From: Umbilicaria muhlenbergii
Lineage: Eukaryota > Ascomycota > Lecanoromycetes > Umbilicariales > Umbilicariaceae
Assembly: GCA_000611775.1 (NCBI GenBank)
Contig: KK106983.1
Span: 1,204,575-1,268,574, forward strand
Length of the DNA stretch: 64,000 nucleotides
Direction: 5' to 3'
Position numbers and translations under genes: made by a program. Below the pieces are notes generated by a model. It was not told the origin of the DNA. It made no database searches and saw nothing but the letters and a program-made list of their open reading frames with translations. Positions 38,302 through 50,700 of this stretch are shown one piece after another (position 1 is the first letter of the stretch; each line of letters starts with the position of its first letter).

Positions 38302-41300
38302 GATGACTTGATTAATAAGATCTTTCATAAATTGAAGAAATTCAAGAAGCAGATAAGAATAATGTTCAAAACAATTAATAAAGAGAGAATAATAAAGTGA
38401 GAAATTTGTAATATTCAACAGAAAAAAGCAGCTGCTATGTATACAGCAAACTTTCAAAGACTCACCTCACATATGAACTGAGATGATATTGCTTTGACAG
38501 CACAATATTATAAAGGATTGAAGAATGTGATGAAGGATGAAATCTCAAGAGTTGAACACTTTATCATGCTCTCAGAAATGATCAAATGATCAATTATCAT
38601 CAACAATTGAGCTTACAAATGAAGTTTAAAAAAGAGTCATAAGATTCTTATATCAAGAAGAGCTGAGAAAAATCATGAGCATCAGTATAATAATCAACCC
38701 TACTATGAACCTCAGCTTATAAAAATTGATGCAGTCACTAAAGTGAATCAGTTTCAACAAAAGAAAGAATCAAAGAAGAAAGAGAAGCTTCATGAAAATA
38801 ACTGTTATAATTGCAGAAAATCAAGACATTTCACCTGAGACTGTCAAGTCCCTGAAAAGATCATTCAATCAAGAAAGACATACATCATCACATAAGAAGT
38901 GAAAAAGAAAGATAATCACAAAGTTATATTTTAAACAGCCTGCTATGATGATGACTGTTGCACACATCAGAGTGATAAAGATGACTCTGAATAATTTTCA
39001 TGTCAACTGCAGAAGACAAGAGAATACACAATGACTTTTTATCAAGATCAAGCTATGAGTCTGAAAAGACAACAAGACTGATGAGAACAATTCAGTTAAG
39101 AAGACAATTATATTGACAGTGATAAAATTATGCTCTTATTTAATGAGGAGGAAGACTTCATGAAAGTAATTAACTTTAAAAATTCAAAGAAGTTCATTGA
39201 AAAAAATGATGACATTTAAGCATCTACTCATGAAGAACAGTGATTGAAGACTTACAAAAAAGTATTTAAAATAATGAAAGAATCTTTAAAGAATTACAAA
39301 AATCATGTAAACTTGTTGCAGGAATGAATCCTGTGAATAATCAAAAACACATTTGCTCAGAAGAATGAAGTCAAAGACATGAATTATCAAGACATCCTCA
39401 GAGAAACATCATTAAAGAGTTCAAAATTCATCACTAAAGAAGAGTATGTTACCCTTGATGAAGCACACATCTCAAGGAAATTATGAATGAAAGTTTGAGA
39501 ACTTCAGAGCAAATACTTAAAACTGAATTCAATATGTTATTCAGACAAAAAAGTCAACTCAAAGGACTTTAAATATGTAAAAGAGAATCTGAGATTCCTT
39601 TTATTTAATTTAAAAAACTAGAGGGCCTTTCAGGTCAGAGGCTTTTAAAAACACTTAATTTAAAGTCTTCAGAAGAAACAATTGCTAAAGAAATTATTAT
39701 CACAGAAGACATGAGCAATTTTCATGTTTAAAGTAAAGTAAAGAGTCACTCAGTCAGACTGTTAATAAACAGTGATTGTACAGGGAATTTCTTGAATTCA
39801 TGATTTACAGAAATAAACAGGATAGAAATTCAAGAAAAGTGAAATCTTTATTTACTTTAAAAGTTTAATGAAACTCTCATGAAATACAATAATGATCATG
39901 TGAATAAAGAAACAGTTCTGATACCTGTTCAGATCAGTCAACACTGAGAGAAAATTAATTTCAACATCATGAAGCAGTCAGGAAGTGACATAGTTTTAAG
40001 TATATCATGACTTTAAGTGATCAATCTCATGATTGATTGAGCTGAAAATGAGATATACTTCATGAAAGAAAGTACTTTAATGAAATTATATTCAATCCTG
40101 AACTCACCTGAAGAAGTGAATGTCTTCACTATGACAGTGAAAGAAATGCATGAGGAATTAAAAAATCCTGATGTAAAGATACTGTGAATTAAGTGAGTCA
40201 ATGATGACTGAGACTTTATTATCAAGTTATTTATCTCTAAAGAATATAAAGACTTCAAAGAGTTGTTTACAGCAGTAAAAGAACAGGACACTTTGTTGAA
40301 ACATTAAAAATAAGATCATGTGATCAAGATCATGAAAGGTTACAAACTGATTAAGCAACTTATATACTCATTGTCACCTCAGAAGTTAAATGCTTTATGA
40401 GAATACTTAAAGAAGAACTTATGAAAAGAATTCATTCATGAATCTCAGTCTTCAGCTGAATATTCAATATTGTTTGTACCAAAATCAGATGAATCATTGA
40501 GATTGTGTGTCAATTATAAAGCATTAAATAATATAATAATAAAGAACAGTTATCTGTTGCTGCTCATGACAGAACTGCAGGACAGATTTTAAGAAACATA
40601 ATAATTTATAAAGTTTAATATTTCAGGAGCATTCAATCAGATACAGATAAAAAAGAGTGATGAATAAAAAACAGTGTTTCAAACATGCTCAGGGCTATAT
40701 GAGTACTTGGTAATGTTATTCAGATTAATCAATGCCTCAGTGACTTTTCAGGCTTTTATCAATAACATCTTGTGATAATACTTGAATCAGTTCATAGTCA
40801 TCTACCTCAATGACATACTGATATACTTGAAGATGAAAGAACAACATGTTGAACATGTTTAAAAAGTTCTACAAGTGTTAAAGGATGCTGACCTATGCAT
40901 TAAGCCTGAGAAAAGCCTTTTTCACATCAAAGAAGTTCAGTTCCTTGAATTTATCATCATCTCAGAAGGTTTATAAATGAACTGAGAGAAAATCAGATCT
41001 GTGATTAAATAATCAGTATTAATAAACATCAAGGAAGTACAATCCTTTTTAAGTTTTACAAACTTCTATAAAAAGTTTATCAAGAAGTATTTCAAAATCA
41101 CAGCACCTTTAACAGAGTTGATGAAGAAAGATTAAAAATTCATTTAATTTATTGAAGCACAAGAATCCTTTAAAGAGCTGAAGAAGCACTTCACATCATA
41201 ATTAATCCTCATGAGTTTCAACCCTGAGAAGCTTATTACACTTGAGATGAACACATCAGACAGAGTTATAAAAGCATGCATCAATCAATTAAATAATAAA

Positions 41301-43654
41301 AAATGTTTAAGATCAGTAGCTTATTACTCATGAAAGCTTTTGAGCGCTGAACAAAGTTATGAGATACATGATAAGGAGTTATTAACTATTGTTGACACAT
41401 TCAAGCAATGACATGTATATCTTGAAGGATCAAAGCATGAGGTTTAAATGTATTCAAATCATAAGAATTTATTATACTTTACAACAATGAAAGTTTTAAA
41501 CTGAAGACAGGTTCATTGATCAGAAGAATTATCACAGTATAATTTCAAGATTCATTATTAAAAAAATCAGAAAATGTTAAAGCAGATGCTCTCAGCAGAT
41601 GAGTTAATTATCTATAAAAGAAGTTAATCATAAATTAAGTTATTCTTCAAGAGGATGAGCAAGGAAGCATAACATATAATAAAGAAGTTAACTTTATAAT
41701 AAAAGTTGAAGATAACACCTTTGAAAGTTGAGTTCAAAAAGTGTTGAAGAATGATAAGTTAACACAGCAAGTCCTTCAGAATATCAATGATCATGAAAGT
41801 TTTAAAAAGCAAGAAGGCCTCTTACTTTTTTAAAGCTTAATTTATATATCAGTCAGCCTGTGAGAGACACTGATAGAAGAATGTCATTTCAGCATAATAA
41901 ATGAGCATCAAGGAGTTGAAAAAATGATAAAATGACTCACATGAACATACTACTTCTCATGATTAAGGAAAAAAGTTAAAGAAATCATTCAGAAATGTGA
42001 TACATGCTGAAAGAATAAATCAGAACATCATAAATCATACAAATTAATAAAATCACCTTCAACATCAGCATAATCATGATTGAGCATCACATTGAACTTC
42101 ATGATAAAATTATCAAAGTCAAAGGAACCCTTGATGAAAGTATTATATGATGCAATACTTATTATAATAGACTGACTCACAAAGTATGAGTACTTCTTAT
42201 CATATAAAGAATCATCATCAGCAGAAGAATTAATATACACATTTTTAAAAATTATAACTGTTAATTATGAGCTGTCAGAAGAAATAATCTCTAACAGAAA
42301 TAAACTCTTCACTTTTAAGTTTTAAAAATCATTAATGAATCAGTTAGAAATTCATCATAAACTGTTCATCATGTATCATCCTCAGATGAATGAACAGACT
42401 GAATGCTTAAATTAAACATTAAAACAATACTTGCGCTGTTATGTCAATTATCAGTAAACTAACTGAGTAGAACTCTTACTGATAGCTCAGTTGACTTACA
42501 ACATGACAATGATGAAGTCAACAGAAGTATCACTGTTTTATGTTAATTACAAGTTCAACTCATTTATGAATGAAGCAAGAGAGCTGATGATGATAACATA
42601 AAAGATGAAAGTACAAGTGAACTGACTAAAGAATCTTCATCAAGAACTTCAACAAGACATAAAATTTATCTCAGAAAAGTCAACAGTATATTATAATAAG
42701 AAAAAAGATAAAGAACTTACTCTTGAAGAAAGAAATAAAATATACCTCCTGTGTTGCAACATCAAAATGAAGTGATTAAGTAATAAATTAAATCACAAGA
42801 AGCTGAGACCTTTTCACATTACAAAGAAGAAAGGAAGTGTCAATTATGAACTTAAACTTTCATCAGTTATGCAGATACACTCAGTATTTCATGTATTTTT
42901 ACTCAAATCAACAGATTTGAAAACATCATTACAAAGTAACTCACCTGAGATTAATCCTGAAAGTCAAGACGCTGAGTTCAAAGTAGAAGAAATTTTAAAT
43001 CAGCAAGAGATAAATGATGAGCCTCACTATCTGATTAAATGAAAAGGTTATAACATGACAGAGAACACATGAGAATCAGAGGAGAATCTTACTCATTATT
43101 TAATGAAGTTACATTAATTTCATCAGAGGAACCTGCTGCCAGTTAATCATCAGAAATGATGAAGAATTCAAAGAAGTTAAAGAGAGAATTAATAATTTAA
43201 CTCTGAGCAGATTCCTTCTGCTTCAATTCTTTAATATTTTAAAGCTTAATATGAATTAAATTCATCTATCACTTCTCAAGGAGAGTAATTTGTTTGTGAA
43301 GTCTTTTTTTCTTCACCTTCAACTCTCACTTTTTAGCAGAAATGTCTGCCTTTTTCTTTCATAAATGAAGGAGTTTCCCCCTGACATGATTCAACTCAGC
43401 TGAAGAAATTATAAGATCACAAGCAACATCTGATCAGACATAAGAACTGTAACAGTTGAATTCTGAAGACAAAAAACACTCACAGTCATCAGAAATGCAA
43501 CAGTGACAGAGTTGCATGATAAGACTTTCATAGTTGATAATATAATCAGTCAGATGAAAGTGATGAATTAAGAATTAAACAATCTTTCTGTCATTGAAGT
43601 AAGGCATGAGGGGCTTTTGGTTTCTGAGGATGAAAACCTTATAAGGGGAGCTAA

Positions 43655-44003
43655 TGTTATGACTTAATCAGAACAGTACTTAAAAGTACATGCTTGCAGT
43701 GAACAGCTGATACTGATCAAACTAAGTGATTAAGATGAGTGAAAGCTTGAACACCTCAATCACCTCAATCAAGGTGATCAAGCTGTTCAGAGTGATTAAA
43801 AATTCAATCATCATGATCACCTCAATCACATGAGTCTCCTAGAGTTTATATAATCACAGGTAGATTCATAGTTAGAAGCTCATGCTCAACTCATGTATTA
43901 AAAACAATTTATTAATTCTATCTTCTAAGTTCTATTCAACCGTGATATCAATAGTTTGATGAATGACAATATTACTTCAGTCATTATGACATCACTTGTT
44001 ACA
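43655..44003 (+). repeat. 3' LTR of Gypsy fossil 2
   Basis: 349-bp partner of the LTR at 36910-37254, ending TGTTACA and followed by TAGCT. It differs from the 5' copy by a short length change and scattered transitions. Confidence 0.9.
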
Positions 44004-44008
44004 TAGCT

Positions 44009-45835
44009 CTGTCTTCATCACCTTCAGCCTTATTATTTTTCTCACAGGAACTGAGTTTACCTCTGTTTTCATCTTCATCCTTAATCAACCCTGACCCTGA
44101 GGGTTGCAAGGAGGCGTGCAAGGTGCATAAGTAAAAAAAATGCTGAATGAGCAGAGTTTATAAAGTTGTTGTGACTGCTGTTTAAACTCAACACCTCTGT
44201 GAAGGTGAAGACTCATGAGCTTCATTAAAGAGAAATACTGCTGTGACAAATTAATGATGATTGAGACATTTAAGCTCTTTCAGAGGTAAATATCAACTCC
44301 TGTGAAAATTATTTCTTGCAAGACTTTAGCTCTGAGTTAAACCTTTTCATGATGTTAAAGATTAATAAGTCTTGACAGGTTGAAGTCAGCATGATTTATT
44401 TCTTCATGAGTCTTTAAACTTCATGAAGTGATTTCACTTTCAGTTCTTCAGTAACTTAATGCTTTGATGAGCAGAAGAAATCTTAATCCTTTGCTCAATT
44501 TCCTCATGAGCATGTATCAGTATTAATTATGACTCATGAAGTCTCAGAAAAGTCTTCATGAAACTTCTTAATTAATTTCTTAAAGTTGCAGATATTATCT
44601 GTAAGCTTTTAAATGATCTTTGAGGATTCCTTTCACATAATGTGATATTGTAAAACAGGTTTATCCTCAGGGCTGATTACAATTCATGAAGTTGTTATAA
44701 TCTCAACCTCTCACTCTCTTTCAGCTGAGTTTTTTATAAGATGAAATAATTTAAACTTTAATGTATCCTCACCTGCTCATGATTTATGATCATGAAGCAG
44801 ATTAATATAAAACACATTATAAATATGAAGTTCCTTCAGTAGTTTCAGTTAATAAACAACATTCTTAATCTTCTTTATAATTTGAAAAAATTTATAACAC
44901 TGTTAATTCAGCTTCTGTGAAAGTCACTTCAAGGTTATGTTCTTAACCTTTAATCAGACTAACTGTTCAACTTTATAAGTCACATCAAGGTGAGACTGAT
45001 TATAATGCTTAACTTGATACTCTTAAAACTTCATAAAAGCTCTGTAGACTTTTATTTAAGTCTTGTGAAGATGCTTCACAAGCTGTTCAGCTTCAATGAT
45101 AATTTCTTTAACTGCAGAGTACTTTATGAGTTTCTTCACAATGAGCATATCTGATTTAAGTATGAAGTCATAAACAACCTCAAATGATGCCTTTTCAGTA
45201 GAAGAGTGTGAGCTCATGTTGTATGTAAACTCAGTTAATATTAAAAGTGAGGCTTAATTGTCTTGTTAATAATTAACATAACTTCATAGGTACTGTTTCA
45301 GTATATTATTTTATCATTTAATCTGTTCATCAGTTTGTGAATGAAAGGCAGTGCTCAATCAGCAGTTAATCTTCAACATGAACATTAAGTTGACTCAGAG
45401 TCATGAGATAAAAACAGATTTATGATCTGAAATTAAAGTTTAAATGACTTCATGTAGTTTAATAATCTCTTTAATAAAGATCTTTATGAATTAATCAGCA
45501 GTTCAATCCTTTCTGATTAAAATATAATGTGTCATTTTTGAGAATTTACACATCATCATCAGTATGACATCATACATTCCCTCATAAGCATGACTCTCTG
45601 AAAAATCAATTATGAAGTTTAAAGTGAGTACCTCTCAGGGTTCCTTCAAGATAAGTATGAACTGTAATAATTCAAGTTGTCTTTTATGAATGACTCTGAC
45701 TCTCTGACAGACAAGACAAGAATTGTAATATTTCTGAATTTGCTTTTACATGTCTGATCAGTAGTACTTTGCATGTATCAGAGTAAAGATTTTCTCTGTC
45801 ATGAAGTGACTTGTAAGTGACTCATCATGATGCTT
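44009..45835 (-). mobile_element. Gypsy fossil 3, reversed integrase part
   Basis: On the minus strand, starting next to the 1,114-bp repeat at 45835, there are traces of a Gypsy integrase: the zinc-binding N-terminus at about 45720-45830 and the catalytic core at about 45250-45650, with the C-terminal part towards 44200. The rest of this element is missing or unrecognisable. It was split by Gypsy fossil 2 and is broken throughout. It is older than fossil 2 by nesting. Confidence 0.7.
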
Positions 45836-46949
45836 CATCAGCAATTTAGCAAGTTAACTCTGAGTTAATTTTTAACACTTTGAGTGCTCTGAGCTTCTGA
45901 TCTCATGTCTCAGCTAACAGCCACTCTTAGCACCCTCTGAGTGCTTTGAGCTCAACCTTAAATCTTGAGCAGAACATCAAAATTTTGTGATAAAAAAATA
46001 ATTATCAAAACAATTGTTTAAACAAGTACACACGCAGTGTTATAATAACAGTAAAATTTATAATAAGTAAACTTTTGCTAAAATTCACTTTTCTGCAATA
46101 AAAAATCATGATTTGTTGAGTCTGAAAGCACTGTATAAGTGTTGAGTTCTGAATATTTAAAGAACTTAAAGATTTTAATCACTTAAAAATTTACACACTT
46201 TAATAACTTTTGCACCTCAACAGATATGAAGAAACTTTTAATACATAAGTTATAAAAAACAGTATTTTTTATTAATGTTAAATTAAAAGTTTCTTCATAA
46301 CTGCTGTTGTTGTTAAATTATATTTAATTCAAGTTTTCAATAGCGAAAAATCTTTCAAAAAAAGTCACATACGTTGAATAACTATTGCGCTTTTATACTT
46401 ATAATATAACTTTCAGGTTATAAGTTGTAGAGAATAAGCTGTTTAAGAGTTTTCTTATACAAACTTTCTTTTTATGTGTTGTTGTTGTTGAGTTATTCAA
46501 AAAGTCATTAAAAGTCTGTTTATTAATGTTGTGATTTTCACCACTGAAAGTTTAAAATCAATGTAACTTTTTAACAACAACAGTTATAAAAAAACTTTAA
46601 GTTATAGAACTGTTTAATAGCTTCTTCTCTACAACTTATAAACTAAAAGTTATATCATAAGTATAAAAGCGCAATAGTTATTCAATATGCTAATATATTT
46701 ATAATTAGTTAAAAGTTTTTTAATTCATAACTATTGCAAATTAAAACTTATGAAGAAATCATTAGTTTGTAAAGTGTACAGAATAAAGAGATTTAAAACT
46801 TTTCAATAAAAAGTTTCTTATTATTCATAAAGGTATAATAGTTATTTAAAGTGTAAGATTTGTATAAGCTCATTTACTGCTCAGAGCGTGCTCTGAGCGC
46901 ATAAAGTACTATTAACTAAAACCTTATTTTTGAGCAGGCTGCCAAATTG
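45836..46949 (-). repeat. 1,114-bp hairpin-rich repeat, copy 2
   Basis: Same length and ends as copy 1, but in reverse orientation (starts CATCAGCAA, ends GCCAAATTG). The 57-bp inverted arms are present, the first starting near 46377. It lies exactly between a reversed Gypsy integrase fragment on the left and a forward Gypsy reverse-transcriptase fragment on the right, two pieces that cannot belong to one co-linear element. Confidence 0.85.
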
Positions 46950-47767
46950 TGAATAATGTTTCAACACTTCATTAATAATGTATTACTTAATTTATTAAAC
47001 ACATGTTGTATAATATATTTAAATGATATCTTAATCTATTCAGAGTTTCTATTTAAATATTAAACTCATGTTTAAACTGTTTTAAAATGACTGAGAAAGG
47101 CAAATTTACAAGCTGAAATCAAGAAGTGTGAATTTCACAAGACTGAAACTTAATACTTAAGATTAATTATAAGATGTCATGACATCTGAGTAAACTTATG
47201 TTAATTATTAAACTCATTGACATCCTGTCTTAGTTATTAAATAATAAAGAATGACATTTAATTGCATTTTAATTAAAAAAGTTGACTTCTTCAGAGATTT
47301 AATATAAAACTCATGATCAAGAGCTCCTTGTCATCATTATAATGTTTAAACACTGACATCACTACCTCAAAGGCAGTTGTCATATCATAAAAGTATTAAC
47401 TGATCATAATAATTTATGAGAATTTATGAATATGAAGGAATTGAATGACAGATAAGCTTAATGAGTAATGAAGCTCACTGCTTTTGATTTTAATATTTTA
47501 CATCAGTTTGAAAAAATCAACCCTGCTGATGTGTTGTTGAGGTAATCAGATTATAAAGATGTTGAAAAGATGAGTAAAATCATGAAGAAATTACTTTTAA
47601 TGCTTTAAAGAAAGTTAATCACTCTTGCAAATGTATTCTTACTCAGATATGCCTTTATTGTGAGACAGTTGCTCACAGAGGTGAGAAGAATGATCAAGAT
47701 TAAAAATCTTAAACTTTAAAAAAAATGCTGAAAAAGTGACAGTAAATTATTTACTCATGATGACTGT
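46950..47767 (+). mobile_element. Gypsy fossil 4, forward reverse-transcriptase fragment
   Basis: Directly after repeat copy 2 the plus strand shows a Gypsy reverse-transcriptase remnant (about 46950-47200) around its catalytic block. Beyond about 47250 no family can be assigned. The fragment is broken and has no LTR in view. It abuts the 3' end of the reversed LINE at 47768. Confidence 0.6.
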
Positions 47768-50700
47768 GATATTTTTTTCTATTTCTTCATTAAGTGTATG
47801 CAGTCTAAGACTATGACACTGTGTAGTTTACATATGTGAGGTATTTATTACCTCAAGTCAACTTATTTTATCAATTTCTTTTGTGACTGTTATTGATGTC
47901 AGAATTGCACATTTTTAAATATTTCTTTTAACATCTTCTCACCTTACTTCCTGATTTTCATCCTCAACCTCTCTTAAAAACCACTTTCATGTAGTTATTT
48001 TTGTGTTTTAAAAATATTAAAGTATTTTCAATCTCTTCCTTTGTTCAAAGTAATAATTATAATGTTAGTTGTGTAAATTTTACTTTTTGCATTTCCTTTT
48101 TCAACTTCTGCTGCTCTTGTTTATACTGCCTGCAATTTAACAATAAATACTCTGATGACTGTTTTATCTTACACTGAAAACATTGATTGTTTTCATATGT
48201 AGGTAATCTGCAAAGATATGATTTAAAATAGCTGTGTTCTAATTTTAATTATGTAAATGTTGTAAAGGTTAATCTTTCACATTTGTACAATTCTTTTGAC
48301 TTTATAATTAGGTCAGGTCTTGTAGCATATGTCTTGTATTATTGACCTTGATTTGCATTTTGTCATTTTATTAATCATTCCTCTTTGGCAATTTCCTCAA
48401 TATCTTTTTTGATATAAGATAAAGAAATATGCCTTGAGTCTGCATTAATAACTGCATTTTCTGAGTTTAAAGCTTCTTGTTTAGCTGCTTTATCTGTTAA
48501 TTCATTCCCTGATACAGTATTTGACTGTGGCTAGAAACTCAGTGTATATGAATTAACTTTTGACTTTGCTGTAATTCCTGTAGATTTGACTGAATTTGTT
48601 GTAAAACTTCTGTATTTGCAGATTTTTGCAATTTTTGTATTGCAGTTTGACTATCTGTAAATATTCAGATGTTTTTTTTAAAAAACTGTGTTTATATTGC
48701 TTGTTTTGTAGCCTGCATTATAACATAAAGCTCTGCATCTAGTACTTCAGTGTAATGACTTAGAAAATAGCTTTTTGTACTTGTATAATTATTTTTTATA
48801 CAGTAAATTTCAGCTCCTACGTGATTTTTTGTACTTTGTGTTGTCTTTACGCTGATTTTTGACTCATCAGTGTAAAAGACTGATGTTTTGCATGCAATCA
48901 ATTGCTTTACTTGAGTAAAGTGTTTTTTGATTGTGATTTTTTTTGTTTCTGCTGAAACTTGAATATCTGCAATCTGTGTATTACTTTGTAGTTATGATTT
49001 TTGAGCTGTAATAGGCTTTTTCACTTGTCTTGATGATATTAATATAAATATACTGTGTAGTATTTTAATTAATTGTGTAGGGTGTTTTTTCCCTGATGTA
49101 TTTTGATTTCAGTCTAGAAATTTAAAGTTTATAAGTATGTCTTGACTTATTTGTGACTCTGATGAATATGAAGTGAGTATTCTCTGCCTGATACAATGAT
49201 TTTCTGATAAGATTATAATCTTTAATGCATATTTCCTGCATTTTTTGTTTAATCTGATCTGTACCAGCTGAATATTTGCTTCAATTTTCATTGCAGCCTT
49301 CAGGGAAGTTCTAAAAGCTTTTAAGATCTTGCATAATGCTGAGTTTTGCAATTTTTCTAATTGTTTTAAGTAGCTTTTCTGATTTTTTCACCAAATTTCT
49401 GACCTGTAGTCATTAATTGATGTAATGCATGCTTAATAAAGTTGTTTTGCATTTTTAACTGAAAGACCTCATTCTGAATTTGTTAATCTGTTGATTAAGT
49501 GCATTACTCTGATCGCTGTGAAGACTTTTTTTTGAACATGTGTTTTGAAGTTCAGTTTTCTGTTTAGTCAAACTCCTAACCACTTGACTTCTTTGACTGA
49601 TTTTACCACCATGTCATTTGGTAGTGTAATACTGTTTTCCGCAGGTTTTCTTGACTTTTCAAAGTGAATTAATTCAGATTTACTGTCATTAAACTGTACT
49701 GTGTTTGTTTCTGCTCATAAAAAGGCTGTTTCAGCTGTTGATTGTAATTTTAAGCAATTTTCTGCAGCTGATTTTTCAGTAATATATAGTGCCACATCAT
49801 TTATATAGCTGGGTTTTTCCATATCTGTGAATTTAGCCTTGATTTTTGGGAATAAATGCCTTATATATATCAAAAACAGTATTGAGGATATTGATGATCC
49901 TTGTGAAATTCTCATCTTGATATTTTGCATTTCTTGTCTTTCATCATCAAAGGCTAATCCTGATTTTCTATTTTCTAGAAAGGATTTTGTTCATGATTAT
50001 ATTTATACTGGTAACTTCAATTTCTTCATAATTGAAAGTAATTGCAGTAGTGATACATGATCAAAAGCTCCCTTGATGTTTAGTAATAAACATGATAAAA
50101 TATTGCCTTTGTTCTGAGCTGATTTTATATCATGTGTTAAGGTTAATATTGCATCAATTGCTGATCTTTGTTTTCTTTCTTCAGTTTAATCTTGATCTAA
50201 TAAGTCTGTGACTTGATTTAAATATGATAATCTAGTTGTCATGATTTTCTCTGTCACTTTGCTTACACAGTTTAATAATGTAATTATTCTGTAAGCTTTT
50301 GATTTTGAATAATCTGGCTTTCCTGGCTTTTTTAGAATAACACTCATACCTTGACATCAATATTCTGAGTGAAAGCCTGCTTGAATTAATTGTTTATAGA
50401 TTGTAAACATTAATTCTGATATTGCCTGATATGCTTTTTGAATAATAGCAAAGGAAATATCAACTGATTCAAGTGCTTTCTTTGCGGAGGATGTAAATAT
50501 AACTTGTTTAACTTCATTTTCTATTAAGTCTGATCAATTTACATGTATTGTGTCTTGATTATCCTCAATTTCAGCTGTAAGAGGTTCTGAATACATTGCT
50601 GTAATGAATGCTTAACATTTGTCTTGAAATTTCTGACATAATATATCATTTTGATCTTGTATTGATGGTATTTTCTTCATAAGTCATGGCTTTGTGTATT

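Larger units (their letters stand above)
36910..44003 (+). mobile_element. LTR/Gypsy retrotransposon fossil 2 (chromodomain type)
   Basis: An LTR element of the Gypsy chromovirus group, 7,094 bp including a 704-bp MITE, flanked by the 5-bp target duplication TAGCT (36905-36909 and 44004-44008). In order it carries traces of gag with a CCHC knuckle (about 38810), protease/reverse transcriptase (about 40330-41000), RNase H (about 41200-41600), integrase (about 41850-42600) and a C-terminal chromodomain (about 42970-43120). It is broken by dozens of lesions. It inserted into older AT-rich transposon DNA that continues on both sides. The family differs from fossil 1 in LTR length and sequence, although both LTRs start TGTTATGAC. 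Confidence 0.9.
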
